A DNA stretch of 64,000 nucleotides from Pleomorphomonas sp. NRK KF1 (GTDB lineage Bacteria > Pseudomonadota > Alphaproteobacteria > Rhizobiales > Pleomorphomonadaceae): positions 62,001 to 126,000 of the forward strand of contig NZ_JAMDLH010000003.1 in the NCBI RefSeq assembly GCF_023721755.1, given 5' to 3'. The position numbers and the translations under genes were made by a program. The notes beneath the pieces are model-generated. The model was not told where the DNA came from and did not search any database. It saw nothing but the letters and a program-made list of their open reading frames with translations. Below are positions 1 to 8,360 of the stretch, in pieces; the first letter of the stretch is position 1, and every line of letters starts with the position of its first letter.

Positions 1-1
1 C

Positions 2-952
2 GCCCGCCCGATCGGCCGGCGCCGCTTCATCCGCATCGGGGCGACGCTCGCGGCGACGGCCGCCTTCGGTATCCCGGCTTCAGCAGCGTCACCCATGCGT
101 CGGTGGTCCGGCAACGCCCTGGGTGCCCATGCCTCGATCGAGCTTGTCGGAACTGACGCCGCTCTGGCAGAGGCGACATTCGCCGTTGTGGAAAAGGAGA
201 TTGCACGCCTTGAGGGGCTGTTCAGCCTTTATCATGCCGATAGCGCGCTCTCCCGTTTGAATGCCGCCGGCCGTCTCGATGCGCCGGAGGCCGACTTCCT
301 GCGTCTTCTGGCGCTGGCACGCAGCGTCCACCGAGAGACCGGCGGCTTGTTCGATCCGACGGTTCAACCGGTGTTCGCCGCCTATGCCTCCCATTATGCA
401 GGCGGACGGAGCGACGCGCTTCCCCCGGCGGAACTTGCTGACCGGCTGGCGCTGGTCGGCTTCGATCAGGTGGTCTTCGACGAAGCCGCCGTGCGCTTCT
501 CGCTCCCCGGCATGGCAATGACGCTGAACGGCATCGCGCAGGGTTACGTCACCGATCGCGTGGCGGACCTCCTGAAGGCGCGCGGCTTTGATAACGTGCT
601 GCTCGACATCGGCGAAATCCGGGTGCTCGGTGGTGGCCGCGATGGCGTCGGATGGAAGGTCGGCCTTGCCGCCGATCCGGACGGCAACACTCTGGCCGAT
701 ACGCTTCGCCTCAAGGATCGCGCCATTGCCACGTCGATGGTCGCGGGTACGCTTCTCGACGCCGGTGGCCGCGTCGGCCACATCCTGCATCCCCGGAAGG
801 GCGCCGTGCCCTCGGCCTTCTCATCGGTCAGCGTCGTGGCGGACGGGGCCGCTCTCGCCGATGCCCTTTCGACGGCGGCGGTGCTGATGAGCCCCGACGA
901 ACTGGCCCGGCTCGATGGGGCCGGCGTCGAAATTCACGCGACACCGGCCTGA
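2..952 (+). CDS. apbE: FAD:protein FMN transferase (ApbE family), Tat-exported, 5' truncated by window edge
   Basis: ApbE enzymes attach FMN covalently to threonines of flavoproteins outside the cytoplasm. The reading frame is open from base 2 and begins inside a twin-arginine signal (GRRRFIRIG, then a hydrophobic stretch ending PASA). The real start therefore lies upstream of the window, and the ATG at 95 is internal. Family landmarks are LNGIAQGYVTDRVADLL, a glycine-rich DIGEIRVLGGG segment, and a C-terminal ADALSTAAVL motif. The usual DPRTG before it is HPRKG here. The stop faces the aldolase convergently, 13 bp away. Its flavoprotein partner is not in the window. Confidence 0.88.
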   Translation, partial: ARPIGRRRFIRIGATLAATAAFGIPASAASPMRRWSGNALGAHASIELVGTDAALAEATFAVVEKEIARLEGLFSLYHADSALSRLNAAGRLDAPEADFLRLLALARSVHRETGGLFDPTVQPVFAAYASHYAGGRSDALPPAELADRLALVGFDQVVFDEAAVRFSLPGMAMTLNGIAQGYVTDRVADLLKARGFDNVLLDIGEIRVLGGGRDGVGWKVGLAADPDGNTLADTLRLKDRAIATSMVAGTLLDAGGRVGHILHPRKGAVPSAFSSVSVVADGAALADALSTAAVLMSPDELARLDGAGVEIHATPA

Positions 953-965
953 CTGTCGACAGGTC

Positions 966-1676
966 TCAGGCGGCAGGCGCTGCCACGCCACCGCAGCGGA
1001 GGTCGGTGTCTGCCACGTCCTGCCGACCGTAGACCTTGAACATCGCAAAGACGTTCTGCATTTCGGCGCTGTCGAGGATCACCGGCGTCCCGACGGCGAG
1101 CGCGCGCCAATACTGGGCGGCGATGGTCTCCACCTCGACCAGGAGCGAATAGGCCTTCTTGAGGTTGGCGCCGAGCACGATCAGGCCATGATTGGCGAGC
1201 AGGCAGGCCAAGCGACCCTCCAGCGCGGTCAGGGCGTGGTCGGAAAGCGCCTGCGAGCCAAAGGTGGCATACTCGGCGCAGCGGATGTTCTCGCCGCCGG
1301 CCGCGGCCACCATGTAGTGGACGGCCGGAATGTCGCGGCGCAGACAGGAGATCACCGTCGAAAACATCGAATGAGTGTGGATCACCGTGTCTATGTCCGT
1401 CCGACGCTGCAGGATGTCCCGGTGGAAGCGCCATTCGCTGGTTGGTCGGCAGGGGCCGTAGTAGGTCCCGTCGAAGGTCATCTCGACGATCTGGTCTTCC
1501 GTCATTCCGGCGTAGGGAATACCGGTTGGCGTCACCAGAAAGCGATCCTTGCCAACGCGGACGCTGACGTTGCCCGAGGTGCCCTGGTTTACGCCCGAGG
1601 CGTTCATTTCACGGCACGTGTTGATGATCTCGGTCCTGAGGGCGAGATGGGAGAGGGCGGAAAGGCTCGCAGGCAT
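966..1676 (-). CDS. class II (zinc) aldolase, FucA/Ald2-like
   Basis: This 236-aa class II aldolase/adducin-fold protein is predicted to cleave a ketose-1-phosphate into DHAP and an aldehyde. Visible landmarks are the phosphate-binding GTSGNVS (32-38), the catalytic glutamate in TSEWRFH (E81), and three zinc histidines in HTH (H100, H102) and ANHG (H163). GAGG lies 8 nt before the ATG. It is divergent from a SorC-type regulator and close to mtnA and mtnK. That is the gene set of the DHAP shunt (Ald2 in Rhodospirillum, DrdA in Bacillus), where the substrate is 5-methylthioribulose-1-P or 5-deoxyribulose-1-P. L-fuculose-1-P aldolase is the alternative by sequence alone. Confidence 0.85.
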   Translation of the reverse strand: MPASLSALSHLALRTEIINTCREMNASGVNQGTSGNVSVRVGKDRFLVTPTGIPYAGMTEDQIVEMTFDGTYYGPCRPTSEWRFHRDILQRRTDIDTVIHTHSMFSTVISCLRRDIPAVHYMVAAAGGENIRCAEYATFGSQALSDHALTALEGRLACLLANHGLIVLGANLKKAYSLLVEVETIAAQYWRALAVGTPVILDSAEMQNVFAMFKVYGRQDVADTDLRCGGVAAPAA

Positions 1677-1765
1677 TCTAGGGTCCTCGGTGAGGGGCGG
1701 CGGGTGCGTTCGACACGCAAGGCGGGCAATGGCACTTGGCGCGGTTGGGTGCTTATGTTAACTCA

Positions 1766-1783
1766 GATTGTCAATTGTCGATC
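1766..1783. promoter_or_regulatory. putative SorC-family operator, aldolase/regulator divergent promoter
   Basis: GATTGTCAATTGTCGATC lies between the divergent aldolase and regulator genes. Its core GTCAATTGTC recurs in reverse complement at 5577-5586, between mtnK and the ABC importer. It lies 39 bp upstream of the regulator ATG. Assignment to the neighbouring regulator is inference. Confidence 0.5.
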
Positions 1784-1821
1784 CGGGGTTAAGCGCTTCG
1801 GGCGATTGGATTGGGAAGATC

Positions 1822-2844
1822 ATGGCACTACGCTCTAGGACGAAGGACAAGGCAGACCGGTCGGGGGCGGCCGAGGCGGACAGTCGGACACCGCTGCCGC
1901 GGCCGGGGGAATACCTCACCGATCCGCTTCTCTGGGCGTCCTGGCTTTATCATCACGACGAGATGACCCAGAGCCAGATCGCCGACCTGATGGGGGTGTC
2001 GCGCGCGACGGTGGTGAACTACCTGCAGCAGGCGCGCGACTTGCATTACGTCAAGGTGGTGGTGCGGCCGGAGCTGCTGAATTCCATCGACCTCGCCCAA
2101 CAGCTCAAGCAGGCCTTTGGCCTGACCGAATGCATGGTCATTCCCTTCGACGGCGGCGTGCGGCCGCCGAGCGAGCGTATCGGCCGCGCCGGTGCCCAGT
2201 ATCTCGACCAGATCCTGGTGAACGGCGACGTTCTGGGCGTCGCCTGGGGGCGTACCGTGCTGTCTCTGGCCGAGAACCTGCCGGAAAGGGCCATGCCCGA
2301 CAGTTGTGTCGTGCAGGTGATCGGCAGCCAGCGCTCGGCTTACGACGGCTTCACGGCCGAGGAGTGCGTGGCCTTCATTGCCCGGCGGCTGCATGCCAGA
2401 TCCATCAACCTGCATGCCCCGGCGGCCCTGTCCAACGCGGCCTTGCGCGATGCGCTGATGCGCGAACCGACGATCCAGGAGCAGTTCGCCCGCATCCGCT
2501 CCTGCAACAAACTGCTGTTCGGCGTCTGCACCGTGAAGGCCAACAGCCTTGTGTTCGCTTCCGGCCTGATCTCCGTCGACGAGAGCAAATACTACATCGC
2601 CAACGGCGCCGTCGGCGTCATCGCCGGACGCTTCTACGACATCGAGGGCAACTGGCTGCGCGGCACCATGGACGACCGGATGATCGGCATCACCCTCGAC
2701 GACGTCCGCAGCGTGCCGACCCGCATCGCCGCAGCCGGCGGTCCGGACAAGACCGACGCCATTCTCGGCGCGCTGCGCGGTGGCTATGTCACTGCGCTGA
2801 TCACCGACGAACCGACGGCTCGCAATATTCTCGGACGGCTCTAG
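1822..2844 (+). CDS. SorC-family sugar-binding transcriptional regulator
   Basis: This 340-aa cytoplasmic regulator has an N-terminal helix-turn-helix (YHHDEMTQSQIADLMGVSRA and following) and a SorC/DeoR-type sugar-phosphate-binding domain over the remaining ~250 residues. An in-frame TTG exists at 1768. I prefer the ATG at 1822 because the TTG falls inside the putative operator and adds only an unstructured tail. The gene is divergent from the aldolase and convergent with mtnA. It most likely responds to a phosphorylated intermediate of the MtnK/MtnA pathway and controls the aldolase, mtnKA and the ABC importer through the shared GTCAATTGTC motif. The effector is unknown. Confidence 0.85.
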   Translation: MALRSRTKDKADRSGAAEADSRTPLPRPGEYLTDPLLWASWLYHHDEMTQSQIADLMGVSRATVVNYLQQARDLHYVKVVVRPELLNSIDLAQQLKQAFGLTECMVIPFDGGVRPPSERIGRAGAQYLDQILVNGDVLGVAWGRTVLSLAENLPERAMPDSCVVQVIGSQRSAYDGFTAEECVAFIARRLHARSINLHAPAALSNAALRDALMREPTIQEQFARIRSCNKLLFGVCTVKANSLVFASGLISVDESKYYIANGAVGVIAGRFYDIEGNWLRGTMDDRMIGITLDDVRSVPTRIAAAGGPDKTDAILGALRGGYVTALITDEPTARNILGRL

Positions 2845-2891
2845 GCCGGTCCGAGGGGCGGGCTGCTTTTGCCTCGATATGATTGAAAGAG

Positions 2892-2915
2892 GCGCCGGCC
2901 GGGGGGAGCCGGCGC
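2892..2915. terminator. GC-rich hairpin between convergent genes
   Basis: GCGCCGGC and GCCGGCGC arms flank an 8-nt loop between the convergent SorC regulator and mtnA. No U-tract follows on either strand, so its terminator role is uncertain. Confidence 0.3.
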
Positions 2916-2963
2916 GCGCCCTTGCGCCGACTCGGATATCCGATGCGGGGCAAGGGCGGTTTG

Positions 2964-4064
2964 TCATTTGGCCTTCTGCTCCGGATAGAGCTTGAGAAGA
3001 CCCTCGCGGCTGGCGGCGGCGACGCCGCGCTCGGTGATGAGGCCGGTGACGAGACGGGCCGGCGTCACGTCGAAGCCGAAGTTGAGCGCCGGGCTTCCCT
3101 TGGGCAGGATGTCCACCGTCTCCAGCCGGCCATCGGCCGTGCGGCCGGTCATATGGCTGAGCTCGCGGGCGTCGCGCTCCTCGATCGGGATCTCGCGCAC
3201 GCCGTCTTCCAACGTCCAGTCGATGGTCGTGAACGGCAGGCCGACGTAGAAGGGTACGCCGTTGTCATGGGCGGCGAGAGCCTTCAGGTAGGTGCCGATC
3301 TTGTTGCAGACGTCGCCGATCGCCGTGGTGCGGTCGGTGCCGACGATCGTCATGTCGACGAGGCCGTGCTGCATCAGGTGGCCGCCCTGATTGTCGGCGA
3401 TCACGGTGTGATCGACGCCGTGTTGGCCGAGCTCGAAGGCCGTGAGGCTGGCGCCCTGGTTGCGCGGCCGCGTCTCGTCGACCCAGACATGAACGGGAAT
3501 GCCCGCCTCGAAGGCCATGTAGATGGGCGCGAGCGCCGTACCCCAGTCGATGCAGGCCAGCCAGCCGGCGTTGCAGTGGGTGAGGACGTTGAAGCGCGAC
3601 GGCTTTCCCTTCTTCTCCCAGAGCTCGCGGATGATGGAAAGGCCATGCCGGCCGATCGCTTTGCAGGTCTCGACGTCCTCGTCGCAGATCTCGGCGGCGC
3701 GGCGATAGGCAAGGCCCATGCGCTCGGACGGCGCGACCTTGAGGAGCCGGCCCTTCAGGTCGTCAAGGCCCCAGCGGAGGTTCACGGCGGTCGGCCGGGT
3801 GGCGAGCAGGGAGGTGTAAGCCCGCTCGAGATTGTCGTCGGAGGAGTCTTCGCGCATGGCGAGCGCCAGCCCGTATGCGCCGGTGGCGCCGATCAGCGGC
3901 GCGCCGCGCACCACCATGTCGCGAATGGCCGTCGCCGCTTCCTGCCAGGAGCGAAGCGTCCGGGTCTTCACCTCGAACGGCAGCTTGGTCTGGTCGATGA
4001 TCTCGACGCCCCAGCTGTCGTCCGCGACCCAGATCGTCCGCATGGATTTGCCGTAGATTTTCAT
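2964..4064 (-). CDS. mtnA: S-methyl-5-thioribose-1-phosphate isomerase (MtnA/DrdI family)
   Basis: Cytoplasmic aldose-ketose isomerase of 366 aa that converts 5-methylthioribose-1-P (or 5-deoxyribose-1-P) to the ribulose-1-P. Family landmarks are [13 protein letters not shown] (53-65), the catalytic cysteine in LTHCNAG (C164), the catalytic aspartate in VGTDR (D244) and NKIGTY (254-259). A GGAGG Shine-Dalgarno sits 7 nt before the ATG, which settles the start well inside the longer open frame. It lies 104 bp downstream of mtnK on the same strand. No mtnB, C, D or E is nearby, so methionine recycling is not encoded here. Distant relatives are eIF2B subunits, but the catalytic pair argues for the isomerase. 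Confidence 0.93.
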   Translation of the reverse strand: MKIYGKSMRTIWVADDSWGVEIIDQTKLPFEVKTRTLRSWQEAATAIRDMVVRGAPLIGATGAYGLALAMREDSSDDNLERAYTSLLATRPTAVNLRWGLDDLKGRLLKVAPSERMGLAYRRAAEICDEDVETCKAIGRHGLSIIRELWEKKGKPSRFNVLTHCNAGWLACIDWGTALAPIYMAFEAGIPVHVWVDETRPRNQGASLTAFELGQHGVDHTVIADNQGGHLMQHGLVDMTIVGTDRTTAIGDVCNKIGTYLKALAAHDNGVPFYVGLPFTTIDWTLEDGVREIPIEERDARELSHMTGRTADGRLETVDILPKGSPALNFGFDVTPARLVTGLITERGVAAASREGLLKLYPEQKAK

Positions 4065-4168
4065 GAAAGCCTCCGGTTGCCGCCGCGTGCCTCGGTACGC
4101 CGGGCGGTCCGCTTGTGGCAGGCGGCGCTGGGCCGCCCTATGGTCAGTCGGGTACGGCCGGATGGCCG

Positions 4169-5458
4169 TCAGCGTGTGGCGTCGGCGGCGACCACGGCGG
4201 CGGCCACTGCGTCGATACTGGCGAAGCGTGCCCGGTTGACGACGAGTTCCCGGCCGAGCCGCAATGCTCGCCGTTCGCCGCTCGCCCTCAAGTCCTTGTC
4301 GGCGATGCTCTCGAAATCGGCGACATGCGCAAGGCCAAGGATGCGGCGGATCATCTTGCAACCGGCAAAGCCCAGCGTGTCTTCGAACAGCGCGCGCATG
4401 TAGCGGGCCTGTTCCTCGGCCAGAGCCGCGCGGCTCGCCGCGTCGGTGAACAGCTCGGCAGTGAAGGCGTCGCCCTTGCCTTCCGTCGACCAAAGTTCGA
4501 CGAAACGGGCTGAGAACAGCGTCCAAACGTCGGTGATCTGTTTCAGGATCCAGACGCGGTAAGCGTCGCGCCCGCCCTTCGTCTCTTCATGGCCGATCTG
4601 GCTGAGATAGGCGAGGATGAGATTGCCGATGAGGGCACCGACGTCGAAGCCCATCGGCCCGAAGAAGGCGAACTCTGGGTCGATGATGCGGACGTCGGTA
4701 CTGGTCGCCATGATCGAGCCGGAATGCAGATCGCCATGCACCAATGCCTCGGCGTGGCTCAGGAACTTGAGCTTCATCGCCTGCGCCGCCGCCTTGAGCG
4801 GACCGTCGGCGCGGAACTCGAGGGCGATGTCGTCGAGCTGCGGCGATGTCCAGTGGTTGAGCTTGGCCGCCCTGTAGGGGTCGGTGAACACCAGATCCTC
4901 GGTGATCCGGCAGAGCTCGGTGTTGGCGCAGAACACCGCCATCTGCTTCTTTTTCTCGGCGGCCGGCAGGTAGAGGTCGGATGTCTTGAACAGTGATTGC
5001 GCCATGAACTCTGACAAGGTCGCCGCGAAGCGCGGAAATTCCACGCCGTCGATCAGCCCCTTGCGCATGATGATATGCGGGGTGAGGAACTCCATCACGA
5101 CGAGCGCCTGCATGGCATCGAACAGGATGACCTTGGGGACCAGACCGGGGGCGGCGGCATTCTCGGTGATCAGGGCCTGGGTTTCGAAGAAGGAACGGTC
5201 GAGCGGCAGCGGCCAGGAGTCGCCGACGAGGCGAACATAGGGAAGGGCCTGCTTGACGATCAGCGATCCCTGCTGGCCGCGCACGATGAACACCAGGTTG
5301 AGGTTGCCGTCGCCGACCTCGGTGACCTTCCAGTCCGACGACGTGCCGCCGAGGGTGGTCGTCACCTCCGAAAAGCCTGCGAGATAGGGCGCCAGCGTGC
5401 TCTCGGTCATCGGCCGGTAATCGGCGCCGCCGGTGCGGGCGCTCCGAACGTCTGTCAT
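4169..5458 (-). CDS. mtnK: 5-methylthioribose kinase (MtnK/DrdK family)
   Basis: Protein-kinase-like sugar kinase of 429 aa that phosphorylates C1 of 5-methylthioribose, or 5-deoxyribose in related pathways. Visible are the nucleotide loop VGDGNLN (48-54), the lysine in LIVKQ (K69), the catalytic [10 protein letters not shown] (241-250, D243) that is characteristic of MtnK, and the metal-binding IIDPEF (D260). The start ATG has GGAGAAG upstream; the open frame extends further without an SD. It heads the mtnK-mtnA transcript and is divergent from the ribose-type ABC importer. This pairing suggests that the importer supplies the free sugar directly. Confidence 0.92.
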   Translation of the reverse strand: MTDVRSARTGGADYRPMTESTLAPYLAGFSEVTTTLGGTSSDWKVTEVGDGNLNLVFIVRGQQGSLIVKQALPYVRLVGDSWPLPLDRSFFETQALITENAAAPGLVPKVILFDAMQALVVMEFLTPHIIMRKGLIDGVEFPRFAATLSEFMAQSLFKTSDLYLPAAEKKKQMAVFCANTELCRITEDLVFTDPYRAAKLNHWTSPQLDDIALEFRADGPLKAAAQAMKLKFLSHAEALVHGDLHSGSIMATSTDVRIIDPEFAFFGPMGFDVGALIGNLILAYLSQIGHEETKGGRDAYRVWILKQITDVWTLFSARFVELWSTEGKGDAFTAELFTDAASRAALAEEQARYMRALFEDTLGFAGCKMIRRILGLAHVADFESIADKDLRASGERRALRLGRELVVNRARFASIDAVAAAVVAADATR

Positions 5459-5561
5459 GGGGTCTTCTCCATCCCTCGCTACTCGAACCCCGCCACGACA
5501 GCTGTCGCTCCTCATGCTGGCAAGGGTTTCTGGAGGTGGAAGTTGTTCCGCTTTTCGTCAT

Positions 5562-5587
5562 TTGTCAAGATCGATTGACAATTGACG
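5562..5587. promoter_or_regulatory. inverted-repeat operator between mtnK and the ABC importer
   Basis: TTGTCAA (5562-5568) and TTGACAA (5575-5581) form a 7-bp inverted repeat around GATCGA. The right arm continues into GACAATTGAC (5577-5586), the reverse complement of the core at 1770-1779. The arrangement fits a repressor or activator acting on both divergent promoters. The link to the SorC regulator is inferred. Confidence 0.55.
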
Positions 5588-5603
5588 TTCTTGTGGCTAG
5601 GTT
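5575..5603 (+). promoter_or_regulatory. predicted sigma-70 promoter of the ribose-type ABC operon
   Basis: TTGACA (5575-5580), a 17-bp spacer and TAGGTT (5598-5603). The -35 box is the right arm of the inverted repeat, so protein binding there would compete with RNA polymerase. Confidence 0.45.
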
Positions 5604-5661
5604 GCCGCCATCGGGGTCTGGAGGGGCCCTCTGCCAAACATCCGTGGAGGCGGTTTTCGGC

Positions 5662-7179
5662 ATGACAGAACCAGGGAGGGAGGTGATCCGCATCCGTGGG
5701 CTGAACAAGCGTTTCGGCAGCACGCATGCGGTCATCGACGTCGATCTCGACATTCGGCGCGGCGAAGTGCTGGCGCTGATGGGCGCCAACGGCGCCGGCA
5801 AGTCGACGCTGATCAAGATTCTCTGCGGCGTACATCCCGCCGATTCCGGAACCATGGAGATTGATGGCGAGGCGGTCGACTTCCGGTCGCCGATCGAGGC
5901 CTGCGAGGCCGGCATTCACACCGTCCACCAGATCATCAACGATGGCGTCGTCCAGCAGCTTACGGTGGCCGAGAACCTGGCGCTCGACGAGATATGCCGA
6001 CCCGAGGGGCCAATGCTCCTCAGCCGGACCGCCATCGCGGCGCGAGCCCGCGAGATCCAGGCGATCCTCGGGCTCGATCTGCCGCTCGGCAGGGCCATGA
6101 GCGAACTCGGGCAGGCGGAGCGTCAGCTCGTGGCCATCGCCCGCGCTTTGTCGCACGATCCCAAGGTGCTGATCCTCGACGAGCCGACCTCGTCGCTGTC
6201 GGAGGCCGAAGCTGCGCGGCTGTTCGTGCTGATCGAGGATCTCCGGGCGCGCGGTGTCGCTATCGTCTACATCAGTCACCGCATGTCCGACATCCGTCGC
6301 CTTGCCGACCGGGCCGTCGTCATGCGGGACGGCCGTACGCGCGCCGAGTTCGCAAAGCCGCTCGATTTCGACGGCATCGTCCACGCGATGGTCGGCCATC
6401 GCGTCAGCGAGGGCACACGCGCCGCCGTTTCCGGTGGTCGCACCGTGGTCGAAATCCGTGACTTCGCTCTCACGTCGACCTCCGCTCCCTTCGACCTTGA
6501 CCTCCGCGAGGGCGAAGTCGTGGTGCTGACCGGCCTGATCGGCGCCGGCAAGACGGAGTTTGCCGAGTGCCTGTTCGGCACCGCAACCCCACACGCTGGC
6601 TCGGTGATGATCGACGGAAAGCCGCTCAGCGCCGCGTCGCCGCAACACGCCATCGCTCAGGGTGTGTTCATGGCCCACGAGGACCGGGGCAACTCGTCAT
6701 TGGTCGCCGAGTTCTCGGTGCTGCACAACATGACGCTGCCGTTTCTCAGGCATTTCTCCAAACTGTCATTGGTGGTTCCGGACCAGGAACGGCGAGCGGC
6801 CACCGGCCAGGTCGGCGATCTCGCCATCAAATGCCCGTCCATCGACGTGCCGATCGGTTCGCTGTCGGGCGGCAACCAGCAGAAGGTTGTTCTCGGACGT
6901 TGGCTGATCCAGCCCTGCCGGCTGCTGATTCTCGACGAACCCTTCCAGGGCGTCGACATCGGCGCCCGCCAGGACATTGGCCGTCGGCTGCGCGAAACAG
7001 CTGCCGGACGGGCAACGCTGGTCATCTGTGCCGATCTCGAGGAGGCGACCGAGATCGCCGACCGCATCGTCGTGATGCGCGACTTTTCGGTGGTCGGCGG
7101 GCACTCCATCGACGGGCTGTCGCTCGATGCCCTGGTCGCGGAAATCAGCGGCGCCGGCACCCACGCAACCTTCGCCTGA
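5662..7179 (+). CDS. CUT2 sugar ABC importer, duplicated ATPase (RbsA-like)
   Basis: This 505-aa protein has two fused nucleotide-binding domains, the RbsA/MglA/XylG layout. Domain 1 has Walker A GANGAGKST (41-49), an unusual signature LGQAERQ and Walker B VLILDEPTSSL. Domain 2 has GLIGAGKTE, SGGNQQKVVLGRW and LLILDEPFQGVD. It is the first gene of an ATPase-permease-binding protein operon divergent from mtnK. It powers uptake of a monosaccharide-type ligand, predicted to be 5-methylthioribose, 5-deoxyribose or another 5-modified ribose. Nucleosides are an alternative ligand for this family. Confidence 0.93.
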   Translation: MTEPGREVIRIRGLNKRFGSTHAVIDVDLDIRRGEVLALMGANGAGKSTLIKILCGVHPADSGTMEIDGEAVDFRSPIEACEAGIHTVHQIINDGVVQQLTVAENLALDEICRPEGPMLLSRTAIAARAREIQAILGLDLPLGRAMSELGQAERQLVAIARALSHDPKVLILDEPTSSLSEAEAARLFVLIEDLRARGVAIVYISHRMSDIRRLADRAVVMRDGRTRAEFAKPLDFDGIVHAMVGHRVSEGTRAAVSGGRTVVEIRDFALTSTSAPFDLDLREGEVVVLTGLIGAGKTEFAECLFGTATPHAGSVMIDGKPLSAASPQHAIAQGVFMAHEDRGNSSLVAEFSVLHNMTLPFLRHFSKLSLVVPDQERRAATGQVGDLAIKCPSIDVPIGSLSGGNQQKVVLGRWLIQPCRLLILDEPFQGVDIGARQDIGRRLRETAAGRATLVICADLEEATEIADRIVVMRDFSVVGGHSIDGLSLDALVAEISGAGTHATFA

Positions 7180-7207
7180 CGCTTCGTAGGACAAAAGGCT
7201 TTTCATC

Positions 7208-8260
7208 ATGAGCACCCAGTCTCCCAATCCGGCCGCGCCGGTGGGCGCCGCGCAAGCCGGCGCCGCGAAGTCCGCCTTCACCGTCAAGGACTTCGTCATC
7301 AAGTTCGGTCTCCTGATCATTCTCGCGGTGATGATCGTCGTCTTCTGGCGGCTCGAACCGGCCTTCGCCAACGCCCGCAACATGTTCTCCATCCTGCAGG
7401 CCGTGTCGGTCACCGCGCTCCTGGCGCTCGGTGTGACCGTCACGCTGGCCATCGCCGGCTTCGATCTTTCCATCGGCTCCACGGCGGCCATGTCGCTGAT
7501 GGCGTCGAGCTATGTGATGGTGATCCTGAACCAGGGCACGGTGCTGGCCGTCATCGTCTGCCTGCTTCTCGGCGCCTTCATCGGCTTTCTGAATGGTGTA
7601 CTGATCGTCAAGGGTCGCATTCCCGACCTTCTGGCGACGCTGGGCATGATGTTCCTGCTGCTCGGCCTGCAACTGATCCCGACCGGCGGCCGCTCGATCG
7701 CCAAGGGCATGACCCTGTCGGACGGCTCGGCGGCGACCGGCAGCTTCACCGACGCCTTCCTGGCGCTCGGCCGCTACCGCCTGTTCGATCTGGTGCCGCT
7801 TCCGGTGATCATCATGCTGGTGGCCGCCGTCATCCTCTGGGTGTTCATGGAGCGCTCGCGCTATGGCCGCGTGCTCTATGCCATCGGCGGCAACGAGAAG
7901 GCCACCCGCCTCGCCGGCGCGCCGGTCGAACGCTACAAGATCGCCGCCTACATGATCTCGGGTCTGTTCGCCTCGATCGGCGGCATCCTGCTGGCCGCGC
8001 GCGTCGGGCGCGGCGACGTGACGTCCGGCTCATCGTTGCTGCTCGACTCGGTGGCCGCCGCGCTGATCGGTTACGCGGTGCTCGGCGCCAAGAAGCCCAA
8101 CGTATTCGGGACGGCGATCGGCGCCCTGTTCGTCGGCACGCTGCTCAACGGCCTGACCATGCTCAACGCCCCCTACTATGCGCAGGACTTCGTCAAGGGC
8201 CTCGTCCTTGTCTTCGCCCTGTTGTTCACCTTCGGCTTCGCGTCCTCGCAGCGTCGCTGA
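7208..8260 (+). CDS. CUT2 sugar ABC importer, permease (RbsC-like)
   Basis: Integral membrane permease of 350 aa from the branched-chain-amino-acid/ribose permease family. About ten hydrophobic segments follow a ~25-residue Ala/Pro/Gly-rich cytoplasmic tail. The family stretches ATLGMMFLLLGLQ and YAIGGNEKATRLAG are present; the latter is the cytoplasmic coupling loop typical of RbsC. It sits 28 bp after the ATPase and 100 bp before the binding protein. Its partners are the ATPase at 5662 and the binding protein at 8361. Confidence 0.93.
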   Translation: MSTQSPNPAAPVGAAQAGAAKSAFTVKDFVIKFGLLIILAVMIVVFWRLEPAFANARNMFSILQAVSVTALLALGVTVTLAIAGFDLSIGSTAAMSLMASSYVMVILNQGTVLAVIVCLLLGAFIGFLNGVLIVKGRIPDLLATLGMMFLLLGLQLIPTGGRSIAKGMTLSDGSAATGSFTDAFLALGRYRLFDLVPLPVIIMLVAAVILWVFMERSRYGRVLYAIGGNEKATRLAGAPVERYKIAAYMISGLFASIGGILLAARVGRGDVTSGSSLLLDSVAAALIGYAVLGAKKPNVFGTAIGALFVGTLLNGLTMLNAPYYAQDFVKGLVLVFALLFTFGFASSQRR

Positions 8261-8360
8261 GCCGGCTTCGGCCCAATTGGAAAACGCGAGGTAAGCCGCG
8301 GCGCGCGGAGGAGGCGCGCACCGGCGACGACAATGGAAACGTCATTTGAGGAGTGAGAAA

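Noticed and set aside
1768-1821. In-frame TTG start extending the SorC regulator
   Set aside because: The TTG lies inside the putative operator and the added 18 residues have no family character. The ATG at 1822 gives a normal-length protein.
2964-5458. mtnA/mtnK as part of a complete methionine salvage pathway
   Set aside because: No mtnB, C, D, E, N or P gene is in the window. A class II aldolase is present instead, which points to the DHAP shunt.
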